Of a stretch of 64,000 nucleotides of DNA, positions 1 through 8,996 are shown in pieces; position 1 is the first letter of the stretch; the number at the start of each line of letters is the position of its first letter. The stretch lies in NCBI GenBank assembly GCA_034437655.1, contig DAOTTU010000113.1, positions 1 to 64,000 on the forward strand, in the 5' to 3' direction. Source of the stretch: J027 sp034437655 (lineage in GTDB: Bacteria > Chloroflexota > Anaerolineae > Aggregatilineales > J027). Both the position numbers and the translations under genes were made by a program. Below the pieces are notes generated by a model. That model searched no databases. It was not told where the DNA came from and worked only from the letters and a program-made list of their open reading frames with translations.

Positions 1-192
1 GTCGAGTATTCTGTAGACGTTCAGTCCGGCGAGCGTGTGCTGGTGCGCGGTTCCAGCGCGGCGGCACCGTTGATCCGGGCGGTCTATGAGCAGGTGCTGG
101 AGCGGGGTGGGGTCGGTAGAAAGGGATTATCTTCAGTCAAAATGGTTTCAAGGCGTGGCCGTTGGACGCGGCATTCGCTTTCGAGCATGTGA
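1..192 (+). pseudogene. M29-type aminopeptidase fragment, truncated at both ends
   Basis: Frame 1 is open from the first base to a TGA at 190-192. Codons 1-37 read like the N-terminal region of M29 (AmpS/AmpT-like) metallo-aminopeptidases: a YSVDVQSGERVLVRGS stretch followed by a helix ending VYEQVLERGG. After about base 111 the frame loses any resemblance and runs through the antisense of the HAD-DinB gene to its stop. The start lies outside the window and the catalytic part is missing, so this is a remnant or a join artefact. The family call is from memory of the motif; the truncation is directly visible. Confidence 0.55.
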
Positions 193-1073
193 TAGACCAC
201 TTCTAGCGGGGTCCATTCATTTGCGTCCGGGCGTTGATGCCAAAAATGCATCGGGACATCGCGTGCAGTGCCATGCAGCGCCGCAACATTACCCAGAAAA
301 CGTGACCTGATTTGACCTGCTTCGACGGGCAACGGCGACAGCGTTTGCAGCCAGTCCTCTTCAGTGAGCAGGCGCATCAAGTCGGCAAGTGTGCCTGTAC
401 CTGTGGGTTGGAATGTCGGCGCTTGTGGGCGTGGGGTAGCGGCGGGTTGTACCCAGAACGTGTTGAGCCCAGCCTGCGTGGCAGGGATGATATCATTTTC
501 CCAATCATCGCCAACCATCAATGTTTCGTCTGGCTCTACCCCAATGCGTGAAAGAATTTCTTCATAATATGCGGGTTGGGGTTTGGTGAAGTGCATGTTG
601 TCCAGTGTGGTTACCAGCCACGGCGTTTCTGGGTCAAGCCCGGCCCATTTTAGCCGCTGATAGACTGCTTGGGTGGGGAATAGTGGGTTGGTTGCAATGG
701 CTGTCGCGTAATCGTGCATTTGTAACCAGGCGACCAGTGCCGGTGCAGCGTCAATTGGCATGGTTAAGGCCTGCAATTGTGGGTAAACGTCTTGCAGGAA
801 GGTTGTCATCACGGTTGACAGTGCGTTGCTGTCCAGCTTGAGGGTCGCCATGAAACGTTGATTGAAGACCTGTGCATTGGTCTGCAAGGGGTCTGTGTTT
901 TGTACCGTCGTTTGTGTGCTGAGCAACAGTGCTTGCTTTAGCTGTGTAGGATCGACCTGAGGAAATTGTCGCAGGAAGACGGTGCTAAAGTGCCGCAAGT
1001 AGTCCGTAACAAAGGTGTCGGGCGGGTTTCGAAGCAACGTTTCATCAAGGTCAAGCAAGACAGCCTTAATCAT
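84..1073 (-). CDS. HAD-superfamily hydrolase fused to a truncated DinB-like domain
   Basis: The N-terminal part is a HAD phosphatase: DLDET nucleophile motif at the very start (D8 and D10 from this start), a KPQP lysine region near residue 164, and GDDWEND near residue 190. Residues from about 255 resemble a DinB/DUF664 four-helix domain (RFLGNVAAL, then an EWTPLEVVYHM helix with the first metal-binding His). The DinB part stops after EDNPFLP, about 70 residues in, and the last nine residues are antisense of the M29 fragment, so the 3' end is probably lost. I chose ATG 1073, which overlaps the upstream stop in ATGATTAA; ATG 1094 is an alternative. Substrate unknown. Confidence 0.75.
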   Translation of the reverse strand: MIKAVLLDLDETLLRNPPDTFVTDYLRHFSTVFLRQFPQVDPTQLKQALLLSTQTTVQNTDPLQTNAQVFNQRFMATLKLDSNALSTVMTTFLQDVYPQLQALTMPIDAAPALVAWLQMHDYATAIATNPLFPTQAVYQRLKWAGLDPETPWLVTTLDNMHFTKPQPAYYEEILSRIGVEPDETLMVGDDWENDIIPATQAGLNTFWVQPAATPRPQAPTFQPTGTGTLADLMRLLTEEDWLQTLSPLPVEAGQIRSRFLGNVAALHGTARDVPMHFWHQRPDANEWTPLEVVYHMLESECRVQRPRLETILTEDNPFLPTPPRSSTCS

Positions 1074-1431
1074 CCGCGTCGGAATCCTCATCATTCAATG
1101 CCTGGGTGAAGATTTGCAGCCCCGGGCGTTCTTCATTGCAGCGTGGACAGCCGACGAAGGGGTCTTCAATCGGGATGTCGTGGCGTTTGCACCACGCATC
1201 AACAATCATGCGTTTGCCAAAGCCCAGCATGGTTGACTTGATAGTCAGTTGTAGCTCCATATTGGGGCTCGCGTTGGCACGAAGAATGTCTGGTACGGGG
1301 CATTTGGCGCAGTATTCGGGTCGCCAGGTGGCAGAACGTTGACCCTTGGGGATGCGGCATTCTTGCACGTCCCGTCCACGGTGGAAGTCTTCATGGTAGA
1401 AGTCGCAGAGGCGACCAGCCGGGGTTCGCAT
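1066..1431 (-). CDS. Conserved Cys-rich protein, function unknown
   Basis: A 121-residue protein with seven cysteines: C9, C25, a CAKC pair (41/44), C81 and a CPRC pair (95/98). The CxxC spacing suggests zinc or Fe-S binding. The segment around EYCAKCPVPDILRANASPNMEL is the type of block conserved in unannotated Chloroflexota proteins. It ends in an Asp-rich tail whose stop overlaps the HAD gene start by 8 nt, so the two are probably translationally coupled. No catalytic motif recognised. Confidence 0.7.
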   Translation of the reverse strand: MRTPAGRLCDFYHEDFHRGRDVQECRIPKGQRSATWRPEYCAKCPVPDILRANASPNMELQLTIKSTMLGFGKRMIVDAWCKRHDIPIEDPFVGCPRCNEERPGLQIFTQALNDEDSDADD

Positions 1432-1514
1432 AGGGGGTTTGTCCTTTAAAAAGGTTATATTTGTTTCACGTCGGTATGGTCAGTGTAGCGGATTGCAGGC
1501 GGCAATAGCAAGCA

Positions 1515-1541
1515 AAAAAGGGTCGCTCCTTAGCGCCCTTT
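1515..1541 (-). terminator. Rho-independent terminator downstream of efp
   Basis: On the minus strand AAAGGGCGC pairs with GCG-A-CCCTTT around a 6-nt loop, with one bulged base, and is followed by a run of six T. It lies about 40 nt after the efp stop codon. Confidence 0.7.
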
Positions 1542-1578
1542 GTTCAAATGCTCATCTGGTGATTAACCGACGGGTGGC

Positions 1579-2136
1579 TTAAACACGGGTGACATAGCTG
1601 CGGTCTTCGACTTTGACGCGGATGGTGTCGCCAACATTGACGAACAGCGGCACCTGAACTTCTAACCCGGTTTCGACTTTGACCTTTTTGGTAGGAGAAT
1701 TTGCTGTGTCACCAGCAACGGCCGGCTCAGACTCTACGACTTCAAAATCAACGTTGTTGGGCAGAATGTAGTCGATGATTTCTTCGCCATACCTGCTGAG
1801 TTCTAGCTGCATGTTTGGCTTCATGAATAGCATGTCGTCACCGAAAATATCCTGAGGAAGCTGGGGTTGCTCGAAGGTTTCGAGGTCCATAAAGTGCAAG
1901 AAGTCACCATCGTCATAGAGATATTCAACAGCAACCGTTTCAACACGGATGTCTTCTACGCGGTCACCCGATGTGAAGGTCATCTGGGTAGTGGCTCCGG
2001 TACGCAGATTGCGGACACTAACACGGATAGTGGCTTTGCCACGCCCGGGCTTATGGTGCTTGTATTCCAGAACCTTATAGATTTCGTCGTTTTCAGTGAA
2101 ATTCGTGCCTTTGCGAAGCTGATTTACATCAATCAT
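1579..2136 (-). CDS. efp: Elongation factor P
   Basis: A 185-residue protein matching EF-P over its full length: the N-terminal KOW-like domain, the OB domain with TYLYND-like VEYLYDDGDFLHFMD, and the C-terminal SYVTRV end. EF-P binds between the ribosomal P and E sites and relieves stalling at polyproline. The modification loop is KPGRGKA; the residue aligned with E. coli Lys34 is Arg32, as in Thermus and EarP-type proteins, so lysyl-lysine modification at that position is not possible. The protein is relevant here because many neighbouring exported proteins are proline-rich. Monocistronic, with its own terminator. Confidence 0.97.
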   Translation of the reverse strand: MIDVNQLRKGTNFTENDEIYKVLEYKHHKPGRGKATIRVSVRNLRTGATTQMTFTSGDRVEDIRVETVAVEYLYDDGDFLHFMDLETFEQPQLPQDIFGDDMLFMKPNMQLELSRYGEEIIDYILPNNVDFEVVESEPAVAGDTANSPTKKVKVETGLEVQVPLFVNVGDTIRVKVEDRSYVTRV

Positions 2137-2228
2137 TAGCGTTCGTTTCTCTCGATATGCTTAACGGTATGGTTGTGGTGGGTCGTCAATTGGAAAAAAT
2201 CGGCGTTATTATAGCAACCCCCTGCGTT

Positions 2229-2723
2229 TTAGTCATCCTCAAGGCGTGGCTCATCGTAAATTAGCAGCAAGGCCCGCTCAAGTAAGCGATGGGTGCGGCG
2301 TTCAATGCTGTATAACCCCAATCCAATCACTGGCACGATCAGCACGCTGAAGACCAGTGCGACAATATCCAGCAAGGGTGGGTCAATACCTTCCCAGCGT
2401 GGCAGCAAAAAGCGAGCGACCGTATACGGTATCAGTAGCGATATAAAGGTCAACGGCAGCGTTAGCCCCCGGTACTCGTATACGACGCGGGTTTCGGTGT
2501 TGTCTTCAGAGCGTTCGAAGTGACCTTCCAGTCGTGTTAAAATCGGACGGACCCACAGGTTATGTTCCCAGCCCTGAATCGCCAGCACAAACCGACGACG
2601 CGCATCAGCAAAACCAGCGACAGACAATTCTTTGCCGACAGTGGCTGGCCCTCGCTGAACGAGTTCAAGCACGAAGCGATCACGGGTTTTCTCAACACTG
2701 TCACGAATAATAAAACTTGGCAT
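2229..2723 (-). CDS. Small membrane protein, function unknown
   Basis: The protein starting MPSFIIRD is 164 residues long with a soluble N-terminal half and two hydrophobic segments at about 88-107 and 117-138, followed by a basic stretch and an acidic tail. ATG 2723 is preferred: it sits 5 nt after the dinG stop, which implies co-transcription and coupling. A longer in-frame start at 2795 only adds antisense-like residues within dinG. No recognised family. Confidence 0.65.
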   Translation of the reverse strand: MPSFIIRDSVEKTRDRFVLELVQRGPATVGKELSVAGFADARRRFVLAIQGWEHNLWVRPILTRLEGHFERSEDNTETRVVYEYRGLTLPLTFISLLIPYTVARFLLPRWEGIDPPLLDIVALVFSVLIVPVIGLGLYSIERRTHRLLERALLLIYDEPRLEDD

Positions 2724-2728
2724 AGTGA

Positions 2729-5539
2729 TCAGCGATCTAGCCAGCGGCGTGTGGTGTCGGCGAGGGTGCCGAGTGGGGCACGTACGACGGTGCATTTAGG
2801 CAGGCTTTCCAGGAAATGTTGCCCATAGCGCTTGGAAATCACCCGCTTATCGAAAATAGCGACCACGCCACGGTCGGTGCCACGGCGGATCAAACGGCCA
2901 AACCCTTGCCGGAAGCGCAGAATGGCGTCTGGCACAGAATACTCGATGAAACTGTTGTCGAAGGTTTCGGCTCGTGCCGCGAAAACAGGGTCAGAAGGTA
3001 CTGAAAACGGTAGCCGTGCAATGGCTAGCACTTGCAAGTCGTCACCGGGCAGGTCGATCCCTTCCCAGAATGAACGGGTGCCAAGCAACACCGCTTTGTC
3101 GAGTGACTTAAAGCTCTCAACCAGCAAACGTCGGCTGCTGCCACTGGCCTGGTCTAGCACGCTGATGCCACCAAGCGCCAGCCGTGGCCCGATGTTTTGG
3201 GCTGTCTTTTGAAGTTGCACATAGCTGGTGAACAGCCCCAGCAAGCGCCCATCGGCAACCGTGGCAGCTTCTATCAACCCGCGTTCAAGCATCGTCTGAT
3301 AATTCTGACGGTCGCTGGGTTCTGGGATGTCAGTCGGGATGAAAATCAGCGTCGATGCTTCATAGTCGAAGGGTGAGGGAACAGCCAGCTCAGCAACGCT
3401 GCCTTTTTCAGCCGAAAGTCGTTCGCGAATGAAATTGAATGACCGTTGTGTGCGGATTGTGGCGCTGGTGAGAATGACCGTGTCTTTCGCCTCCCATAAA
3501 TGTTCACGGACGAGTGGCCCAACATGAAGCGGCGCAATGTTCAGTGACATATAGTTGCTGTTGGCGCTGACGTTGCACCAATAGATCATATTATCTTCAG
3601 GTTCCTCAACAAATTGGTGCAATTGTGCATTTAATTCGTCGATGTCGCGGCGGGTTGCCTGCAAGGTGTTGATAAATTCGTTCAGGCGTTCAATTTCTAC
3701 GTCGCTATCGTAAATGTTGTCGAGACGATTGCGCAGTTTCCAGACAGTGCTGGCCAGCAGTTTTAAGGTAGAACTGAGTTCACCCCACGTTTTTACAACG
3801 GCTGCCCATTCCGATGTTTGGCGCGAATTTGGCAAGATACGCACGGCAGCACTATAACCGTTCTCTTTGATTTGCCCGGTGGTATCGAGATAGGTGGTGA
3901 TGTTTGCGAATAGCACGCCAACACCTTCATTGATTGTCGCGACATGTTCAGCAGACTTTTGTACAAATTGCTTCAGTTCCTCAAACGCATCCTCCTCGAT
4001 TTCAGGCTGTGTGCTGGCCAATATTTCACCGAACACGCCTTTGCTGGTACCGCCCAGGTCACTGAAGCGCCGCCGAATGGTGGTCTGGTCCAGGCGAGTT
4101 TGTAGACCACGTGTTGTCGCATCTTCCAGGTGGTGAGCCTCGTCAATGACCAGACATCGGTAATTGGGCAATACGCGGCTCCCCATTTGCACATCACTAA
4201 GCAGCAGGGCATGGTTTGCAACAACAATGTTTGCAGCCTCAGCCTTCTGGCGCGCATTATAAAATGGGCATATGCCGTCCATCTCATTTTCGCAACGATG
4301 GAGATTGCAGCCCTCATCCTGTGCAGAGAGCTTCATCCATGCCATATCCTCTGCAAACCCACGCAGATTAATCTCTGACTTGTCGCCCGTGGTAGAAGTT
4401 TCCAGCCAGACCAGGACTTTGGCCAACACACGCAGCTCATCAACCGAACGCGGGTGACGTCGGCGTTGGGCGGCAAGCTGACGCGGGCACAGATAGTTGT
4501 TCCGCCCCTTGGCGACGGCTGCTGAGAAGCGCACCCCAAGCGATTCTTGCAACAACGGAACGTCTTTTTCCATGATCTGGTCTTGCAGGGCTAGCGTGGC
4601 GGTAGAGATGACCACACGTGAATTATTGTGGGTGCTGTACGCAATTGCCGGAATGAGATAGGCCAGGCTTTTACCCGTGCCAGTCGGTGCTTCGATCATG
4701 ACATGTTCACTATTGTTGAGCGCTTTTGCCACACGTGCTAACATCTTGACCTGTGATGGTCGGCTCTCATAGTTGGGGATTTGCTCTGACATCAAGCCAT
4801 CAGGCTCAATCATTGCAGTTAGTTCATCGACCTCGACGGGTTCGTGTTCGTGATCAATGGTGATGCTATCCCAGAACTTTTTCGCTGGTCCCTGTTGAAA
4901 CGCGAGCGGCCGCCGCGATGATATTTTCTCGTCGAGCGCATCTTTGGCACGCACGCGCAAGGCCTCTTGCACCACAGGTAGCGCTTGCCAGTCTAGCTCT
5001 CTGGCTGCATGGGCAATTTCTTGCAGGACGTTCAGCGGCAGTAGCAAGGCACGCCGCCACAATTCGCGGTAAAGTTCAATGGTCGCTAGCACATCATCTA
5101 GCGCACGATGGGCGTTTAAGTCACTCAATTCCAGTTGCTCGACAAGGCTTCCGAGGCTATACCGTGCCGCTGTCGGTAACAAAAACGACGCGAGTTCGTA
5201 AGTGTCAATCAAGGTATTGTGTTCGGCAATGCCGTGCGCTTGCAATAGAGTGACGTCGTAATTCACTTTGTGACCGACAATAGGAGCATCACCGATGAAT
5301 GCCTTCAGGTCAGCACGTACTGCGCGCATCGTTGGCTTGCCCGTCACATCGGCGTCGCTAATGCCTGTTAGCGTCGTGATGCGGGCCGGGATTGGCACCT
5401 GAGGATCAATCAAGGTGTGAAATTGTTCCAGAATATTGTCTGCATTGAAGCGTACGGCTGCCACTTCAATAATATCGTCGTTGTCCAGGTCGAGGCCGGT
5501 GGCTTCGATATCAAGGCAAATGAGATCGCCTCGTATCAT
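2729..5539 (-). CDS. dinG: DnaQ-like 3'-5' exonuclease fused to DinG-type Fe-S helicase
   Basis: Residues 1-165 are a DEDDh exonuclease (D10-I-E12 near the start, HRALDD with H144 and D149). From about 255 follows an XPD/DinG superfamily 2 helicase: Walker A APTGTGKS at 284-291, four candidate 4Fe-4S cysteines (C351, C411, C416, C424), DEAH at 466-469, and the C-terminal QGFGRLIRR motif VI. The fusion of exonuclease and DinG is the same architecture as Firmicutes DinG. Likely a 5'-3' DNA helicase with attached nuclease in repair of recombination or replication intermediates. Full length at 936 residues. Confidence 0.93.
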   Translation of the reverse strand: MIRGDLICLDIEATGLDLDNDDIIEVAAVRFNADNILEQFHTLIDPQVPIPARITTLTGISDADVTGKPTMRAVRADLKAFIGDAPIVGHKVNYDVTLLQAHGIAEHNTLIDTYELASFLLPTAARYSLGSLVEQLELSDLNAHRALDDVLATIELYRELWRRALLLPLNVLQEIAHAARELDWQALPVVQEALRVRAKDALDEKISSRRPLAFQQGPAKKFWDSITIDHEHEPVEVDELTAMIEPDGLMSEQIPNYESRPSQVKMLARVAKALNNSEHVMIEAPTGTGKSLAYLIPAIAYSTHNNSRVVISTATLALQDQIMEKDVPLLQESLGVRFSAAVAKGRNNYLCPRQLAAQRRRHPRSVDELRVLAKVLVWLETSTTGDKSEINLRGFAEDMAWMKLSAQDEGCNLHRCENEMDGICPFYNARQKAEAANIVVANHALLLSDVQMGSRVLPNYRCLVIDEAHHLEDATTRGLQTRLDQTTIRRRFSDLGGTSKGVFGEILASTQPEIEEDAFEELKQFVQKSAEHVATINEGVGVLFANITTYLDTTGQIKENGYSAAVRILPNSRQTSEWAAVVKTWGELSSTLKLLASTVWKLRNRLDNIYDSDVEIERLNEFINTLQATRRDIDELNAQLHQFVEEPEDNMIYWCNVSANSNYMSLNIAPLHVGPLVREHLWEAKDTVILTSATIRTQRSFNFIRERLSAEKGSVAELAVPSPFDYEASTLIFIPTDIPEPSDRQNYQTMLERGLIEAATVADGRLLGLFTSYVQLQKTAQNIGPRLALGGISVLDQASGSSRRLLVESFKSLDKAVLLGTRSFWEGIDLPGDDLQVLAIARLPFSVPSDPVFAARAETFDNSFIEYSVPDAILRFRQGFGRLIRRGTDRGVVAIFDKRVISKRYGQHFLESLPKCTVVRAPLGTLADTTRRWLDR

Positions 5540-5663
5540 ACGCTTATCTCCGTCTGTTGCAAAATTCTATTTAGATTAAGAGTATAGCACACACCGTTGT
5601 TCGACGGTTAGGAGGGTGCTATGCTCAGGCTTGATAAATTTGGTTGTGTGAAGGAGTGCTACT

Positions 5664-6407
5664 GTGGTTCGATGGCTGGTGATTTTACTTGGGTTGGTAC
5701 TACTTGTGGTGGGCGTTGCTGCTTGCGATACTGACGATGCGGACGACGCAAGCGAGCCCGTGGCTGAAGATGTACCAGCGACACCGACCCCCCCCGCAAC
5801 GCCACGCCCGAACGTGACTGTGGTACAATTCATCCCCGTCACGGCGACCTACACGCCTTCAGTGACCCCAACACCCACCATTACCCAAACACCACTGCCA
5901 TTTCCCATTGAGAACTTTATTGGCTCATGGACAGTGACCATCAACTACGACTTTGGCGATGCGCCGGGCATTGAAGGGATCAACGTTTGGTCCTACAGTG
6001 CTGGCATAACACTAGAAGTCAACGCGACGGGGTTGGTCATCGGGCGCGGGTCGTTTTCATCCTTAGCCAATGACGATCAGTGTGTGGTCACAGTGTTAGA
6101 TGACGACGACCTTGATTTTTTTGTCGCCGGCCAAATTCGCCAGGATGGTGACACGACGTTTTTCGATCTTAGTGTTGAGCCAGACGACCTGGAAGCCACC
6201 ACGCGCTATCGGGTAGCGTGCATTGATGACGCAGAACCACGCGAGGTTGAATTAAACTACCTGTGGCCCTCGATTACCGCTGCTGAACTGATCGATTTTT
6301 CATTCGCAGTCAGCGAAGGCGAACGCATTATTACACGGGTGGGGCAGCCTGGTGAAGATGATGAGACGGGGCAAAATATCGGAGCGCGTTTGGAATTGCT
6401 ACGGTAG
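5664..6407 (+). CDS. Secreted lipoprotein with Thr/Pro linker
   Basis: GTG start with AAGGAG seven nt upstream. The signal peptide ends in a lipobox (VGVAAC, Cys21), followed by an Asp-rich stretch and a Thr/Pro linker to about residue 78. The remaining ~165 residues form a globular domain starting IENFIGSWTV, reminiscent of lipocalin-like or extracellular beta-rich folds, with two Cys that could pair. No family recognised. Convergent with the PstS-like gene. Confidence 0.75.
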   Translation: MVRWLVILLGLVLLVVGVAACDTDDADDASEPVAEDVPATPTPPATPRPNVTVVQFIPVTATYTPSVTPTPTITQTPLPFPIENFIGSWTVTINYDFGDAPGIEGINVWSYSAGITLEVNATGLVIGRGSFSSLANDDQCVVTVLDDDDLDFFVAGQIRQDGDTTFFDLSVEPDDLEATTRYRVACIDDAEPREVELNYLWPSITAAELIDFSFAVSEGERIITRVGQPGEDDETGQNIGARLELLR

Positions 6408-6490
6408 AAGCATAAGTCAGCAAAGATTAAGACAATAACGGGGCGGCATCGATTTCACCGCCACCGTTAGTGTTGTACAGAAACAGAAAG

Positions 6491-8917
6491 CTACTCTTCT
6501 TCTTCCGTCTCAGATGGTTCTGTGTCGCGTTCACCACTGCCGAGTTCTTCGGCCGGGGCTTCTTCGGTGCTTTCTTCAGTTGGTGCGTCGGCGTCGGGCT
6601 CACTGTCGTCAGCTTCAGGCGCTTCCGTATCAGCATCACCGTTTTCTGTGGCATCGCTTTCGTCGTCACCATTGTCGCCGTTGTCGTCAGGGGTTGTTTC
6701 TTCGGGGGCGAGGTCAGCCTCTGCTTCAGCCGCGGCAATGTCTTCGAGTAGCGCAAAGACAATTTCCCGCTCAGTACCCAGTTCGACACGCTCGAAACCA
6801 ATCAGCCCAATGTCAGCCAGGCTAGCGAGAACATTACTATCGTAAGTATGCCATAGCAGGTTCGCGATCAAAGGATCGTTCAGGCTTTCTTCGGCGAAGA
6901 CGAGCCTGGCAGAAAATGTGAAGGGATAGTCACCGCTGAGAATGGTTTCTGTCGACGGGCTGATGCATTCACCGTCGAGGTTCTGAATTTCAATGGCACG
7001 CAAATCATCACCATTCGGAGCATCCTCGAACTCGCTCCAGCGCATGTAGGAAATCGCGCCTTCGGTGCTGGCGGTTGAGAACAGACGATAGGATAGGCTG
7101 TCCAAACCACTGGCGGCGTCTGCACCGCGAATGGTGGGTTGGTCGGTGCGCCGTAAGACAGCACCGGGGCTCACAACACTGGTAACAAGGTCCGTTTCAA
7201 GCGCAGCCAGTCCCGGCACCAGGACGAGAATCGGCAGGTCATCGTTATCAGCCGCCCAGTCTGGTGCAACTTCGCTCCACATGGTCGGTCCCTGTGGATC
7301 GTCAAAGTCCGGTGGTGTCGGTTCTTCTTCCTGTTCGTCTACAGCATCGTCGTCGTCGGTCTGATTATCAGATTCGGTATCGTCACTATCGTCAGTGGCT
7401 GCGTTTTCTGCCGGGGCATCGTCGCCGCTGGCAGCGCTATTGTCTTCTGTGGCGGTATCTTCAGACGTACCTTCGGCGTCCTCCGTATTGTTATCGGTCG
7501 CTGTTTCATCGGTTGTGTCGTCTACACTATCGTCGGCGTCGTCTTCAGCAGCAGGGGCGGGGAGGTCGCTACGCACGAGCAAGTCAGCGATTTGGGTGTA
7601 GTCGAGGCAGACAGGGAGTGTGCTGTCGGCGGCTGTCAGGAAAACAACCCCGTCTGCACCAAGCACCACTTCATAAGGCGTCACACCACAGTCTTCAGGC
7701 GCTTCACTCGTGACACCAACCTGAATGACAGAGATTTCCCCATTGCAGAATGCTTCCCAGGCGGCATCGTCCCCGAACGTTGCAATGTCCAAATCGGAGA
7801 GTTCGTAAGCGACGCCGAAGCCATCAAAGATGACGGTAGTGATGTGAATGCTGAGCGGATTGCCCCCAACGGTGATACCACCCTCAGCAGCAGTGTTGAC
7901 AATTGCAGGTCTGTCAGTGCGGGTAAATGTGCGCCCGACGATCAATTCGTCCACATTCAATAGATTGCGGTTGAGGATAGCGCGGGCTGGCGGTTCAAAG
8001 CCAATATTCCGCACCAGATCGAAGATAGGGCGTTCTGTTGCCTCCGCTTCGCTTTCACCGAGGAAGAAGTTTAGCATCAGGCCGAGGTCACCGTCACGTA
8101 GGCTTGCGGCGTTGGCATACATATAGAGCAAGCGTGTGGCGGGATAGTCGGTGGTACTCAGGTTTTCTGGCGTTGGGTTGACACACGCGGCGTTTTCGTC
8201 AGCTTGCATGTCTAACAATTTCAGGCCGTCTTGTTCCAACGCTTCCCACTGGCCATAGGTCATCAGCGCAATACCATTGTCTCCCGCGTCACGCAGATCG
8301 TCGGCAATATCGGCTGGTGTGTCGAAGGTTTCGTCAATGGTTGGATCAAGGTTGTTTAAGAAGGTCGCCCGCAGATAGGTAAAGGCGGCATTGTCTTCGT
8401 CTGGCCCATAAACAGTAACCGTCTCTTCTACGCTGGCACCCGGTAACAGACGGTCTAGTGTGAGGTCATTGTTGCGCCGGAAGATGCGTGTGAAGTCGCT
8501 GGTAGGCAGGCAGCTTAACTGGCTGTCAGCATCTACGGCCAGCACAGCGTGGTCAATGCCAAGCACGAGTTCAACAAACTCAATCCCGTTGTCATTGCAG
8601 CGTAGTACCTGAGCATCGGTGATGGGTTGCGTAGACATGTTAGCGTCTGCGTCGCCCGCGCAAAACACATCAAAACCCGGGCCAGAACCAACCGAATCGA
8701 GGCGGTAGGTCAGGTCAAGGTCGTTGTCTTCAATATAAGTGTCGAGCATAGATTCTAGCAAGGTATTCATATAACCCGAGCCTGTAACAACAATGGCCTC
8801 GGTGTTCCCGTCTTCGCCAGCGTACAGGAAGGGGGCCGGGGTCAAGCTGGTTCCTGCAATCGACAGTAGCACCAGCGTCACGATCAGGCGGCGGAAGCGC
8901 AGCATATGCTTCCTCAT
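6491..8917 (-). CDS. Double PstS-like extracellular binding protein with acidic linkers
   Basis: An 808-residue exported protein (signal peptide 1-33; start fixed by GGAGG seven nt upstream of ATG 8917). Residues 40-310 resemble a PstS-type phosphate/anion-binding lobe pair (VTGSGYMNTLLESM opening, DADANMSTQPIT, YGPDEDNAAFTYLR). A second, more divergent copy spans about 335-735 and is split by a low-complexity Asp/Glu/Thr linker at about 453-535, inserted at the loop before its WSEVAPDW segment. The tail 733-808 is again highly acidic. No pstC, pstA or pstB lies nearby, so a role in ABC uptake cannot be inferred; it may be a surface binding or adhesion protein. Confidence 0.7.
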   Translation of the reverse strand: MRKHMLRFRRLIVTLVLLSIAGTSLTPAPFLYAGEDGNTEAIVVTGSGYMNTLLESMLDTYIEDNDLDLTYRLDSVGSGPGFDVFCAGDADANMSTQPITDAQVLRCNDNGIEFVELVLGIDHAVLAVDADSQLSCLPTSDFTRIFRRNNDLTLDRLLPGASVEETVTVYGPDEDNAAFTYLRATFLNNLDPTIDETFDTPADIADDLRDAGDNGIALMTYGQWEALEQDGLKLLDMQADENAACVNPTPENLSTTDYPATRLLYMYANAASLRDGDLGLMLNFFLGESEAEATERPIFDLVRNIGFEPPARAILNRNLLNVDELIVGRTFTRTDRPAIVNTAAEGGITVGGNPLSIHITTVIFDGFGVAYELSDLDIATFGDDAAWEAFCNGEISVIQVGVTSEAPEDCGVTPYEVVLGADGVVFLTAADSTLPVCLDYTQIADLLVRSDLPAPAAEDDADDSVDDTTDETATDNNTEDAEGTSEDTATEDNSAASGDDAPAENAATDDSDDTESDNQTDDDDAVDEQEEEPTPPDFDDPQGPTMWSEVAPDWAADNDDLPILVLVPGLAALETDLVTSVVSPGAVLRRTDQPTIRGADAASGLDSLSYRLFSTASTEGAISYMRWSEFEDAPNGDDLRAIEIQNLDGECISPSTETILSGDYPFTFSARLVFAEESLNDPLIANLLWHTYDSNVLASLADIGLIGFERVELGTEREIVFALLEDIAAAEAEADLAPEETTPDDNGDNGDDESDATENGDADTEAPEADDSEPDADAPTEESTEEAPAEELGSGERDTEPSETEEEE

Positions 8918-8996
8918 CGAACATCCTCCGTTGTTTTTTTACGTCCAGTATGCGAGGGCTGATTGTACACGCTGCCGCGCAATTGTCCAGCTATTT

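Noticed and set aside
2724..2795. Longer N-terminus of the membrane protein after dinG
   Set aside because: The extra 24 residues are His/Arg-rich, lie inside dinG, and the closer start is coupled to the dinG stop.
6436..6470. Shared terminator between the convergent lipoprotein and PstS-like genes
   Set aside because: AACGG/CCGTT and CGG/CCG can pair, but no T run follows on either strand.
6514..7713. Long Ser/Arg-rich open frames on the plus strand
   Set aside because: They are antisense of the acidic linkers and tail of the PstS-like protein and have no ribosome sites or family features.
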